Origin: JAABYT01 sp041581935
GTDB lineage: Bacteria > Pseudomonadota > Gammaproteobacteria > HK1
DNA: 19,544 bases
Direction: 5' to 3'
NCBI GenBank assembly: GCA_041581935.1
Contig: JBFICP010000030.1
Span: 1 to 19,544, forward strand
Below the pieces are notes generated by a model that made no database searches, was not told the origin of the DNA, and saw only the letters and a program-made list of their open reading frames with translations. The position numbers and the translations under genes are program-made. Below are positions 1 to 7,820 of the stretch, piece by piece; position 1 is the stretch's first letter, and the number at the start of each line of letters is the position of its first letter.

Positions 1-2166
1 ATGCACGAGGACGAGGGTCGGCCGGCCGCCGAGGTCATCATGACCGTGCTCCATGCCGGCGGCAAGTTCGACGACAACTCCTACAAAGTATCCGGAGGCC
101 TGCACGGCGTCGGCGTGTCCGTCGTCAATGCGCTCTCGGAGCGCCTGGTGATGACCATTCACCGCGACGGCAAGACCTACCGTCAGGAGTTCCGGCACGG
201 TGAGCCGAAGACACCGCTGGAGGTTATCGGCGAGACCGATCGCACGGGCACCGATATCCTGTTCAGACCGAGCGCCAATACCTTCACCAACATCGAGTTT
301 CACTACGACATTCTCGCCCAGCGCTTGCGGGAGCTGTCGTTTCTGAACTCCGGCGTGCGCATCCGGCTTCTCGACGAGCGCAGCGGCAAGCAGGACATCT
401 TTCAGTACGAGGGCGGCATCAAGGCCTTCGTCGAGCATCTGAACAAGAACAAGACTCCGGTTCACCCGAGCGTCCTGTACTTCTCCATCGAGAAGGACCG
501 CGTGAACGTCGAGGTGGCGATGCAGTGGAACGACTCTTACCAGGAGAACATCTTTTGCTTCACCAACAATATTCCTCAGCGTGACGGTGGCACCCACCTT
601 TCGGGATTCCGCGCCGCGCTGACACGCATGCTCAATCAATACATGGAGCAGAGCGGCGCTACCCAGAAGGCCAAGGTGGAGCCCAGCGGTGACGATGTCC
701 GCGAAGGCCTGACCGCGGTATTGTCGGTGAAAATTCACGATCCGAAATTCTCGTCTCAAACCAAGGACAAGCTGGTGTCGTCCGAGGTGAAGGGCATCGT
801 CGACTCGGTGGTGTCGGCCAAGATTCAGGCCTTCTTGCTGGAGACGCCCGGCGAGGCGCGCGCCATCACCTCGAAGATCATCGACGCGGCACGCGCCCGA
901 GAAGCCGCCCGCAAGGCGCGCGAAATGACTCGTCGCAAGACCGCTCTCGACGTCGCCGGTTTGCCGGGCAAGCTCGCCGACTGCCAGGAGAAGGACCCGG
1001 CGCTTTCGGAGCTGTTCCTGGTCGAGGGCGATTCGGCCGGCGGCTCCGCCAAGCAGGGCCGCGACCGGCGATTCCAGGCGATCCTGCCGTTGAAAGGCAA
1101 AATCCTCAACGTCGAACGCGCGCGATTCGACAAGATGCTCTCATCGGTCGAGGTGGGGACGCTGATCACCGCGCTCGGCTGCGGTATCGGAAAGGAGGAA
1201 TACGACCCGGGGAAGCTGCGTTATCACCGCATCATCATCATGACCGACGCCGACGTGGACGGCTCGCACATTCGGACGCTGCTGATGACGTTCCTGTATC
1301 GGCAGATGCCCGAGCTGGTGGAGCGCGGCCACGTGTATATCGCCCAGCCGCCGCTGTACAAGCTCAAGCGCGGCAAGCAGGAGCGCTACGTGCGCGACGA
1401 TTCGGAGCTCGACGGGCTGCTGATGGAGATTGCTCTCGATGGTGCCGCCATCAAACCCGGTGGAAGGAAGAAGGCCATCAATGGTGCGAAGCTCGAGAAG
1501 GCGGCCAAGGACTACGTGACGCTGCTCGGCATTCACAAGCGTCTTACCCGGCGCATCCTTCCCGATATTCTGGATGTGCTGAAAATGATGCCGCTGCTGG
1601 AACCGGAAACCCTCAAATCGCGGGACGCGACCCGATCGTGGTTCGAGGCCCTGCAGGCGCGCTTGTCCGCCGGCGCCAACGGTCACGGTGACTATGAGAT
1701 TCGTGTCGAGGAACGCGAAGAGGACGGATTTCGGGCACGCCTTCGAGCGGTGGTGCACGGCGTCGAGTCCGAGCGCGATCTGGGCAGTGAGTTTTTTCGG
1801 TCCGCCGAATATCGAAATCTGGTTCAGCTGAGTCAGCGCCTCTACGAAGCGCTGGACACGGGCGCCACCGTCGAGCGTGGCGAGCGGTCCCACTCGATTG
1901 CGACGGTGGCCGAAGCCCTGGACTGGCTCTTGGCCGAGGCCAAGCGCGGCCTGAACATTCAACGCTACAAGGGTCTCGGCGAGATGAACCCGGATCAGCT
2001 TTGGGAAACGACCATGGATCCGGACGTACGCCGACTGCGCCAGGTGCGCATCGAGGACGCGGTCGCTGCGGACGCGCTGTTCACGACGCTGATGGGCGAT
2101 CAGGTCGAGCCGCGGCGCGAGTTCATCGAGACCAACGCGCTGTCGGTGGCGAATCTGGACGCCTGA
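1..2166 (+). CDS. gyrB: DNA gyrase subunit B, 5'-truncated by window edge
   Basis: ATPase subunit of DNA gyrase, which introduces negative supercoils with GyrA. The fragment of 721 residues starts inside the GHKL ATPase domain: GGLHGVG (residues 32-38) is the ATP-lid glycine motif. The TOPRIM domain shows EGDSAGGS (342-349) and the Mg-binding DADVDGS (416-422). The C-terminal signature QRYKGLGEMNP is at 654-664. The roughly 170-residue insert between TOPRIM and the tail (about 470-640) is typical of gammaproteobacterial GyrB and argues against ParE, which is shorter. By comparison with the E. coli protein (804 aa), about 80 N-terminal residues are missing, so the ATG at base 1 is an internal Met codon or chance, not the start. 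The gene usually follows dnaA-dnaN-recF near oriC; that part lies outside the window. Confidence 0.97.
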   Translation: MHEDEGRPAAEVIMTVLHAGGKFDDNSYKVSGGLHGVGVSVVNALSERLVMTIHRDGKTYRQEFRHGEPKTPLEVIGETDRTGTDILFRPSANTFTNIEFHYDILAQRLRELSFLNSGVRIRLLDERSGKQDIFQYEGGIKAFVEHLNKNKTPVHPSVLYFSIEKDRVNVEVAMQWNDSYQENIFCFTNNIPQRDGGTHLSGFRAALTRMLNQYMEQSGATQKAKVEPSGDDVREGLTAVLSVKIHDPKFSSQTKDKLVSSEVKGIVDSVVSAKIQAFLLETPGEARAITSKIIDAARAREAARKAREMTRRKTALDVAGLPGKLADCQEKDPALSELFLVEGDSAGGSAKQGRDRRFQAILPLKGKILNVERARFDKMLSSVEVGTLITALGCGIGKEEYDPGKLRYHRIIIMTDADVDGSHIRTLLMTFLYRQMPELVERGHVYIAQPPLYKLKRGKQERYVRDDSELDGLLMEIALDGAAIKPGGRKKAINGAKLEKAAKDYVTLLGIHKRLTRRILPDILDVLKMMPLLEPETLKSRDATRSWFEALQARLSAGANGHGDYEIRVEEREEDGFRARLRAVVHGVESERDLGSEFFRSAEYRNLVQLSQRLYEALDTGATVERGERSHSIATVAEALDWLLAEAKRGLNIQRYKGLGEMNPDQLWETTMDPDVRRLRQVRIEDAVAADALFTTLMGDQVEPRREFIETNALSVANLDA

Positions 2167-2822
2167 GTGTCGCTCCGGGGCCTGCCGGCGCAGGCCCAGA
2201 TCAGCACCCGTTTAACGCCGGCGCCTCGCAGGGTCCGTGCCAATTCCAGCACCGTCGTGCCGGTGGTCACCACGTCGTCGACGATGGCAACGCAGCGGAG
2301 GTCGGTCAGCGGCCGGTCGATTCTGAACACGCCTGCCAGATTGCGCTTGCGTTGCGCGAGTCCCCGGACAAGGGTCTGTGGTCGGGTGGCGTGGATGCGC
2401 GTGCACGCCCGGACCAGTACCGGCCGGCCGACCCGCCGTGACACCGGGCGGGCCAGCTCGAGTGCCTGGTTGAAGCCCCGTTGTCGCAGTCTGTCGCGGT
2501 GCAGCGGCACCGGCAGGATGGCGTCGGGCAGCGGCGGATCGGCGATGGCGATGGCGTCGGCGAGCAGTGTCCCCAAGGTGCGCGCCGCCGGCAGGCTGGC
2601 CTCGAATTTCATGCGATGAATCAGGCTGCTGATGGGGCTCGCGTAGCGGAAAGCCACGATCCGGGCCGGTCCCCGGTAGGGTGCGTGCGTCAGCGCGGCG
2701 GCGCAGCCGGGGCACAGATTGGGAATATCGCCGGCGGGCGCGTCGCACAGCAGACACGCATCCGGTACCAGCACCGCCAAGACGCGGCGCAGCCGGGGCC
2801 GGGCAAACAGCGATCCCTGCAA
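2100..2822 (-). CDS. comF: ComF family phosphoribosyltransferase-like protein
   Basis: ComF-family protein (E. coli GntX/YhgH type), a type I phosphoribosyltransferase fold linked to DNA uptake and utilisation in competent species. From the chosen start it has 240 residues. It shows an N-terminal zinc finger with Cys23, Cys26, Cys37 and Cys40, the family motif RGFNQALELAR (115-125), and the PRPP-binding loop VDDVVTTGTT (181-190). The TTG start at 2822 is chosen because an AAGGA Shine-Dalgarno sequence lies 9 bases upstream and the length fits the family. An ATG at 2888 in the same frame has no visible ribosome site. The last 22 codons run into the 3' end of convergent gyrB. Divergent from bioC across a 212 bp gap. 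The biochemical activity of the family is poorly defined. Confidence 0.88.
   Translation of the reverse strand: MQGSLFARPRLRRVLAVLVPDACLLCDAPAGDIPNLCPGCAAALTHAPYRGPARIVAFRYASPISSLIHRMKFEASLPAARTLGTLLADAIAIADPPLPDAILPVPLHRDRLRQRGFNQALELARPVSRRVGRPVLVRACTRIHATRPQTLVRGLAQRKRNLAGVFRIDRPLTDLRCVAIVDDVVTTGTTVLELARTLRGAGVKRVLIWACAGRPRSDTQASRFATDSALVSMNSRRGST
2178..2197 (+). terminator. GC-rich hairpin just after gyrB stop
   Basis: Perfect 8 bp stem GGGCCTGC/GCAGGCCC with a CGGC loop, 11 bases after the gyrB stop codon. There is no T-run after it on either strand, so it is not a textbook intrinsic terminator. It could stabilise the gyrB mRNA 3' end or assist termination. It lies inside the comF coding sequence, which constrains it too. 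Confidence 0.35.
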
Positions 2823-2952
2823 GTTGACAGTTCCTTGAAGCGCTACCCATGATCGGAGCGAGTTTCCGGTCCTGCAAGGCCGCTCCATGAGCGGGTCCAG
2901 CGCGCGATTCTTGTGCGCGTGTGTCGTCAAAGTCACCGCACCTCACGAGAGA

Positions 2953-2981
2953 TTGGCTAAGTGAGCGCTTACAAACATCAT
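2953..2981 (+). promoter_or_regulatory. Candidate bioC promoter with LacI/GalR-type operator
   Basis: The minus strand of 2960-2973 reads TGTAAGCGCTCACT, matching 13 of 14 positions of the LacI/GalR-family consensus TGWAANCGNTNWCA. On the plus strand it lies in the 17 bp spacer between TTGGCT (2953-2958, possible -35) and CATCAT (2976-2981, possible -10). A transcript from here would start near 2988 and fit the bioC GTG at 3035. The promoter boxes are weak matches; the palindrome is the stronger evidence. Confidence 0.35.
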
Positions 2982-3034
2982 TGGCTACGCGGTCGATTCG
3001 CCAGCGGCCGACGCCCAGGGAGAGTGCGGAGCAC

Positions 3035-3940
3035 GTGACTGAGGACTTCGAGCTCGGGTCCGGCGGGTCCGACATCGCCGCCTATCGCATCGATCGCAAA
3101 CGCGTGCGGCGCCACTCGGCGCGGATGGCGCGTCGCTACGAGGCTGCGTCGTGGTTGCCGCAACGCATCGCCGACGCCCTCATGGAGCACTTGCAGCCGG
3201 TGCGAATCACGCCGCAACGAATCCTGGATGTCGGCACCGGCACCGGTATCTGCGCGGCGCGACTGGCGCGGCGTTATCCGTCCGCCCGGGTCATGGCGCT
3301 CGACTCCGCGTTGCCCATGTTACGCGTCGCCCGGGGTCGCGGACCGCGGTGGTTCTCGCGGCGCGCGTTGGCCTGCGGTGACGCCGAAGCGCTGCCGGTG
3401 GCCGACGCCAGCATCGATCTGTTGGTGTCGAGTCTCGTATTGCCGAGCTGTCTGTCGCAGGACGTGGCGCTTGCCGAGTTCCGACGCGTGCTCAGACCCG
3501 GTGGCCTGCTCATGATCGCCACCCTTGGGCCCGACACGCTGCGCGAGCTGCGCGCAAGCTGGATGACGGTCGACGCGTTCGTGCACGTGCACGCGTTCGT
3601 CGATATGCACGATCTCGGTGACGCGTTGCTGCGCGCGGGCATGCACGACGTGGTCATGGATACCGAGCGCTTCACCGCCGAGTATGCCGATGTGTCCACG
3701 CTGATGTCGGAGCTGAAGCAGCTCGGCGCGAGCAACGCGGCCCACGGCTGCCGCCGCGGCTTGACGACCCCCAGTCAGCTGTCCGCCATGGCCGCAGCTT
3801 ACGAGGGCCACCGCCGCGACGCGATTCTGCCCGCCAGTTTCGAAATCGTCTTCGGTCATGGCTGGCGCGCGGCATCCGCGAGCGTCGACGTTTCCGCCGA
3901 CGCTCTGGTGCATCCGTCGAAGAGGGCGCGTGGATGCTGA
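3035..3940 (+). CDS. bioC: Malonyl-ACP O-methyltransferase BioC
   Basis: SAM-dependent methyltransferase of early biotin synthesis; it methylates the free carboxyl of malonyl-ACP so that fatty-acid enzymes can build the pimeloyl chain. The N-terminal segment ARMARRYEAASWL and the SAM-binding motif ILDVGTGTG (about residues 63-71) are typical. The region after the Rossmann fold (DVSTLMSELKQLGASNAAHG, then a conserved LPASFEIVFGHGW) is the BioC-specific C-terminal part and separates it from generic class I methyltransferases. It has 301 residues from GTG 3035, which has AGGGAG and GGAG sequences just upstream. An in-frame GTG at 2921 is unlikely because it would lie upstream of the candidate promoter. 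No other biotin gene is present. The last ~25 residues past GHGW are a nonconserved tail. Confidence 0.88.
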   Translation: MTEDFELGSGGSDIAAYRIDRKRVRRHSARMARRYEAASWLPQRIADALMEHLQPVRITPQRILDVGTGTGICAARLARRYPSARVMALDSALPMLRVARGRGPRWFSRRALACGDAEALPVADASIDLLVSSLVLPSCLSQDVALAEFRRVLRPGGLLMIATLGPDTLRELRASWMTVDAFVHVHAFVDMHDLGDALLRAGMHDVVMDTERFTAEYADVSTLMSELKQLGASNAAHGCRRGLTTPSQLSAMAAAYEGHRRDAILPASFEIVFGHGWRAASASVDVSADALVHPSKRARGC

Positions 3941-4037
3941 TGCGGTATTTCGAGGCGGCACCCTCGGAGTTCCGAAAACAACCGCCCAGTCGCCGTAAGC
4001 GTCTCTTTTTCGTACCGATTTCCAGATTTCCGGGACG

Positions 4038-4066
4038 TTGCGCCAAGTTGGCGCCTGAGGTAGCAT
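4038..4066 (+). promoter_or_regulatory. Candidate cox operon promoter with internal palindrome
   Basis: TTGCGC (4038-4043) and TAGCAT (4061-4066) are spaced by 17 bases upstream of the DUF2244 gene and the cox genes. Between and overlapping them sits a perfect palindrome, GCGCCAA-G-TTGGCGC (4040-4054). The one-base centre is too short for a hairpin, so it reads as an operator. Both boxes are partial matches to the sigma-70 consensus. The 172 bp bioC/DUF2244 gap shows nothing else clear. Confidence 0.3.
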
Positions 4067-4112
4067 CGTTTCCCGTTTGGCGGGGGAGCCCACGACCCGA
4101 TCGGACCAGGTA

Positions 4113-4601
4113 ATGGTCTCCAGCACGGTAGACTCCAATCGCAACTGGCGGATCGTAATTCGGCCGAATCGATCGTTGTCCCGGCGGCAGCTGCAATTCG
4201 CGTTCGCGATTATCGCGATTGTCTGTCTCGGCATCGCAAGCGCCTTTGCCGCGATTGGCCTGTGGCCGATTCTGCCGTTCGCCGGCGCCGAGGTGCTCGT
4301 CGTCGGCATCGGGTTTTATCTGTCCGCCCTCGGCGGTCAGGAAACCGAGGTCGTTTCGGTGGACCGTCACAAGGTCGCGGTCGAGAAGGGCCGCCGTCGT
4401 ACACGTGAGCGACTCGAGCTGCGACGGGCGTGGTTGCAGATTCGTCTGCTTGCGCCGCGCATTCGGTGGTATCCGACGCGACTCGTGCTACGCTCGCACG
4501 GCAAAGAAGTGGAGCTCGGCGGCTTCCTGAACGACCAAGAACGTCGACGGCTGGCCGGAGAACTGCACCAGGCGATTCACGACCGCGCCGAGGATAATTG
4601 A
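4113..4601 (+). CDS. DUF2244 integral membrane protein upstream of coxB
   Basis: A 162-residue protein of the DUF2244 family. An N-terminal soluble strand (NWRIVIRPNRSLSRRQ) is followed by two adjacent membrane helices (roughly residues 30-50 and 54-74, the second starting LWPILPFAGAEVLVVGIGF), then a basic soluble C-terminal domain. Members are often found directly upstream of coxB in gammaproteobacteria, which suggests a part in oxidase assembly, but no biochemical function is established. ATG 4113 is chosen over an in-frame TTG at 4077 because family proteins begin close to this point. The stop codon at 4599-4601 overlaps the coxB ribosome-binding region, so the two genes are almost certainly cotranscribed. 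Confidence 0.85.
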   Translation: MVSSTVDSNRNWRIVIRPNRSLSRRQLQFAFAIIAIVCLGIASAFAAIGLWPILPFAGAEVLVVGIGFYLSALGGQETEVVSVDRHKVAVEKGRRRTRERLELRRAWLQIRLLAPRIRWYPTRLVLRSHGKEVELGGFLNDQERRRLAGELHQAIHDRAEDN

Positions 4602-4615
4602 GGAGACAGCGATCG

Positions 4616-5443
4616 ATGCTTGCCAAGCTTAGATACCGAATAACGGCCGTGCTTGCGGGACTCGCCGCGACTGTCGCCGCGGGCAGCGCCATGGCCGCAT
4701 GGGACCAGCTCAATCTTCCCGTCGGCGTGACCCCGCTCAGCCGCGACGTCTACGACTTGCACATGCTGATACTGTGGATCTGCGTGGCCATCGGCATCAT
4801 CGTGTTCGGGGCCATGTTTGTGTCAATGGTGCTGCACCGTAAGGCTGCCGGACACAAGCCCGCGCAGTTTCATCACAGCACGCTGGCCGAGATCGCCTGG
4901 ACGATTATTCCGTTCGTGATCCTGGTGGGCTTCGCCATTCCGGCTACCCGCACGCTCATCGACATGGAGGACACCAGCGAGGCCGAGCTGACCATCAAGG
5001 TCACCGGTTATCAATGGCTGTGGAAATACGACTACATCGAGGACGGCGTGAGCTTTTACAGCAGCCTCGCATCCAGCAGCCGTGCCGCCATCTATCAGGA
5101 TCCATGGGCGGTCGAGCACTACCTTCTGGAGGTGGACAACCCCGTGGTGCTGCCCGTGGGCAAGAAGATTCGCTTTCTATTGACCGCCGACGACGTCATC
5201 CATGCCTGGTGGGTGCCGGCGCTCGGCATGAAGAAAGACGCCATACCGGGCTTCGTCAACGAGATCTGGGCGCTGATCGAGCAGCCGGGGACATACCGCG
5301 GTCAGTGCGCGGAGCTCTGCGGCAAGGATCACGGCTTCATGCCCATCGTGGTCGAAGCGAAATCCGAGGCCGAGTACAAGCAGTGGGTTGCGGCTTACAA
5401 GGCCGAGCAGCAGACGCAGCTGGCCGCCGCGCCTGCCCAGTAG
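4616..5443 (+). CDS. coxB: Cytochrome c oxidase subunit II
   Basis: CuA-bearing subunit of aa3-type cytochrome c oxidase; it takes electrons from cytochrome c on the periplasmic side. It has 275 residues: a signal peptide ending near AMA (residue 27), two transmembrane helices (about 48-72 and 92-112), then the periplasmic cupredoxin domain. The CuA ligands are all present: His196, Cys231, Glu233, Cys235, His239 and Met242 (CAELCGKDHGFM). The aromatic electron-entry segment is GYQWLWKYDY (131-140). No CXXCH motif follows, so there is no fused cytochrome c domain. ATG 4616 follows a GAGGAG ribosome site at about 4600; an in-frame TTG at 4598 is less likely. It is the first catalytic gene of the operon. 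Confidence 0.97.
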   Translation: MLAKLRYRITAVLAGLAATVAAGSAMAAWDQLNLPVGVTPLSRDVYDLHMLILWICVAIGIIVFGAMFVSMVLHRKAAGHKPAQFHHSTLAEIAWTIIPFVILVGFAIPATRTLIDMEDTSEAELTIKVTGYQWLWKYDYIEDGVSFYSSLASSSRAAIYQDPWAVEHYLLEVDNPVVLPVGKKIRFLLTADDVIHAWWVPALGMKKDAIPGFVNEIWALIEQPGTYRGQCAELCGKDHGFMPIVVEAKSEAEYKQWVAAYKAEQQTQLAAAPAQ

Positions 5444-5467
5444 TAAAAGGAACCGGAGAGCCGCCTG

Positions 5468-7063
5468 ATGAGCGATATCACCGCCAACGACACCCATCAC
5501 GCTCACGACGAGCATCACGACCACGGTCCACCCCCCGGGCTGCTGCGCTGGGTATTCACCACCAACCACAAGGACATCGGCACGCTCTACCTGCTGTTCG
5601 CGCTGCTCATGCTGCTCATCGGCGGGGCGCTGGCCATGGGCATCCGCCTGGAGCTGTTCGAGCCGGGTCTTCAATTCGTCAACCCCGACTTCTTCAATCA
5701 GCTCACCACCATGCATGCGCTGATCATGGTGTTCGGCGCCATCATGCCCGCGTTCGTCGGCTTCGCGAACTGGCAGGTGCCGCTCATGGTCGGCGCGCCG
5801 GACATGGCGCTGCCGCGCATGAACAACTGGAGCTTCTGGATTCTGCCGTTCGCGTTCACCCTGCTGATTGCGACCTTCTTCATGGAAGGCGGCGCACCGG
5901 CGGCCGGCTGGACCATGTATCCGCCGCTGGTGCTGCAGGGCGCCGGCAACGTGCCCTTCATGATTTTCGCCATTCACCTGCTCGGCATGTCGTCGATCAT
6001 GGGCGCCATCAACATCATCGTCACCATCGTCAACATGCGTGCCCCCGGCATGACGCTGCTCAAGATGCCGCTGTTCGTATGGACCTGGTTCATCACCGCC
6101 TTTTTGCTGGTGGCGGCCATGCCGGTGTTCGCAGGCGCGGTGACCATGCTGCTGACCGATCGCTTCTTCGAAACCTCGTTCTTCAACGCGGCGGGTGGCG
6201 GTGACCCGGTGCTCTACCAGCACGTGTTCTGGTTCTTCGGCCATCCCGAGGTCTACATCATGATTCTGCCGGCCTTCGGCATCATTTCGGAGATCCTGCC
6301 GACGTTCTCGCGCAAGCCGCTGTTCGGCTACGAGTCCATGGTCTACGCAACCGCGTCCATCGCCTTCCTGTCTTTCATCGTGTGGGCGCACCACATGTTC
6401 ACAGTCGGCATGCCGCTCGCCGGCGAGCTGTTCTTCATGTACACGACCATGCTGATCGCGGTGCCTACCGGGGTCAAGGTTTTCAATTGGGTGACCACCA
6501 TGTGGCGGGGTTCGATGACCTTCGAAACGCCCATGCTGTTTGCCATCGCGTTCGTGATTCTTTTCACCATCGGCGGATTCTCGGGGCTCATGCTCGCCAT
6601 CACCCCCGCAGACTTCCAGTATCACGACACCTATTTCGTGGTGGCACACTTCCATTACGTGCTGGTGACAGGGGCGCTATTCGGCATTTTCGCCGGGGCC
6701 TACTTCTGGCTGCCCAAGTGGACCGGCCACATGTACAACGAGACGCTGGGCAAGTGGCACTTCTGGGTGTCAACCATCAGTGTCAACGTGCTGTTCTTCC
6801 CGCAGCATTTTCTCGGGCTCGCCGGCATGCCCCGACGTATACCGGACTACGCGGTGCAGTTCGCCGACTGGAACATGGTGTCGAGCATCGGCGGGTTCGT
6901 ATTCGGGCTCGCGCAGCTGCTGTTCGTATACCTTATCTGGCAGACCATTCGCGGCGGCGAACCGGCCACCGACCGGGTCTGGGAGGGAGCGCACGGTCTC
7001 GAATGGACGCTCAGCTCACCGCCGCCTTACCACACCTTCGTCGAAGCGCCCGAGGTGCGCTAG
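5468..7063 (+). CDS. coxA: Cytochrome c oxidase subunit I (A1 type)
   Basis: Catalytic core of aa3 oxidase; it reduces O2 to water at the heme a3-CuB centre and pumps protons. It has 531 residues with 12 expected transmembrane helices. Heme a ligands are His83 and His396, heme a3 His394, and CuB His259, His308 and His309. Tyr263 in GHPEVY is the cross-linked tyrosine. D-channel Asp112 (in GAPDMALPRMNN), Glu261 and K-channel Lys337 mark it as an A1-type proton pump. The cytoplasmic N-terminus is His-rich (HHAHDEHHDH at about 10-19), a loose feature seen in related proteins. It starts 24 bases after coxB with GGAACCGGAGAG upstream. Confidence 0.98.
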   Translation: MSDITANDTHHAHDEHHDHGPPPGLLRWVFTTNHKDIGTLYLLFALLMLLIGGALAMGIRLELFEPGLQFVNPDFFNQLTTMHALIMVFGAIMPAFVGFANWQVPLMVGAPDMALPRMNNWSFWILPFAFTLLIATFFMEGGAPAAGWTMYPPLVLQGAGNVPFMIFAIHLLGMSSIMGAINIIVTIVNMRAPGMTLLKMPLFVWTWFITAFLLVAAMPVFAGAVTMLLTDRFFETSFFNAAGGGDPVLYQHVFWFFGHPEVYIMILPAFGIISEILPTFSRKPLFGYESMVYATASIAFLSFIVWAHHMFTVGMPLAGELFFMYTTMLIAVPTGVKVFNWVTTMWRGSMTFETPMLFAIAFVILFTIGGFSGLMLAITPADFQYHDTYFVVAHFHYVLVTGALFGIFAGAYFWLPKWTGHMYNETLGKWHFWVSTISVNVLFFPQHFLGLAGMPRRIPDYAVQFADWNMVSSIGGFVFGLAQLLFVYLIWQTIRGGEPATDRVWEGAHGLEWTLSSPPPYHTFVEAPEVR

Positions 7064-7085
7064 ACGGGCGCCTGCGGATTCGACG

Positions 7086-7214
7086 ATGGAGTCGACCACG
7101 ATCAACCATCGCCAGGGCGGTGACAACCGGCGGCGCAACGTGCGTCTCGCCGTCATCATTGCCGTGGTGGCCCTGGCATTCTACGTGGGCCTGTGGCTCA
7201 AGGCTGTGCTGTGA
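7086..7214 (+). CDS. Small cytochrome oxidase assembly-type membrane protein
   Basis: A 42-residue protein with a basic hydrophilic N-terminus (about 20 residues, ending RRRNVR) and one membrane helix (LAVIIAVVALAFYVGLWLK). Its position between coxA and ctaG, its size and its single-span topology match the tiny proteins annotated as cytochrome oxidase small assembly proteins in proteobacterial cox operons. Its exact job is not known. The stop codon overlaps the GTG start of ctaG (GTGA), a sign of translational coupling. There is no strong ribosome site at its ATG, so the start is moderately sure. Confidence 0.72.
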   Translation: MESTTINHRQGGDNRRRNVRLAVIIAVVALAFYVGLWLKAVL

Positions 7215-7759
7215 GCAACGAGTCAGCCGGAGTGCGCTCCGCCAATCGCCGTCTGACGCTGCGCCTCGGGGTCGTGGTGGTCGCCATGTTCGGATTCGGC
7301 TACGCCATTCTGCCGTTGCTCTACGACGTCGTTTGCGAGATCACGGGCCTCGGCGGCAAGCCCGCGGTTGCCCAGGAAGCCACTCTCGCGCCGCTGGTCG
7401 ACGAAGATCGACTGGTAACCGTGCAGTTCATGGGCACCGTCAACAGCTCGCTGCCATGGGATGTGCGACCGACCGTCAATGAACTGAAAATCCACCCGGG
7501 GAAAATCTACGAGACGACGTATTTCGCCCGGAATCTTTCCGTCAACGGCACCGTCGGCACGGCGACGCCGAACGTCACTCCCAGCAAGGCCGCGCTGTAT
7601 TTCATCAAGACGGAATGCTTCTGCTTCTCGCAGCAGGCGTTCGACGGCGGCGAGGGCCGTGAAATGCCGGTGCGCTTCGTGGTCGGCGCCGAGTTGCCCC
7701 CGGACGTTCACACCATTACCTTGTCGTACACGTTCTTCAACGCCGAGAACCGTTCATGA
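7211..7759 (+). CDS. ctaG: Cytochrome c oxidase assembly protein CtaG (Cox11)
   Basis: Copper chaperone that delivers Cu to the CuB site of subunit I. It has 182 residues: a short cytoplasmic N-terminus, one membrane helix (about residues 19-39) with the conserved cysteine Cys42 near its end, and a periplasmic immunoglobulin-like domain. The copper motif CFCF (Cys136, Cys138) is intact in IKTECFCFSQQ, and the conserved C-terminal TLSYTFF is present. The GTG start at 7211 overlaps the stop of the preceding small gene by four bases. It lies between the subunit I and III genes, the usual place in proteobacteria. Confidence 0.95.
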   Translation: MSNESAGVRSANRRLTLRLGVVVVAMFGFGYAILPLLYDVVCEITGLGGKPAVAQEATLAPLVDEDRLVTVQFMGTVNSSLPWDVRPTVNELKIHPGKIYETTYFARNLSVNGTVGTATPNVTPSKAALYFIKTECFCFSQQAFDGGEGREMPVRFVVGAELPPDVHTITLSYTFFNAENRS

Positions 7760-7820
7760 GCGCGCTTGCTCCGGCATTCATACCGCGCAATCGTCTCAGG
7801 TAACCGCCCAGGAAACAGAT

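Noticed and set aside
1..3. ATG at base 1 as a true gyrB start
   Set aside because: The ATPase-domain N-terminus conserved in GyrB is missing, so the frame must continue to the left of the window.
2824..2829. A TTGACA -35 box on the plus strand
   Set aside because: No -10 box follows at 16-18 bases and no gene starts at a fitting distance; it overlaps the comF start region.
5294..5345. A fused cytochrome c domain on CoxB
   Set aside because: The protein ends about 40 residues after the CuA site and has no CXXCH motif.
5177..6655. A 492-codon open frame on the minus strand opposite coxA and coxB
   Set aside because: It is antisense to fully conserved coxB/coxA and its product is rich in His, Arg, Glu and Gly with no family motif, as expected of a GC-rich shadow frame.
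6382..7482. A 366-codon plus-strand frame across coxA, the small gene and ctaG
   Set aside because: It overlaps three well-supported genes in another frame and its product is Arg/His-rich without domains.
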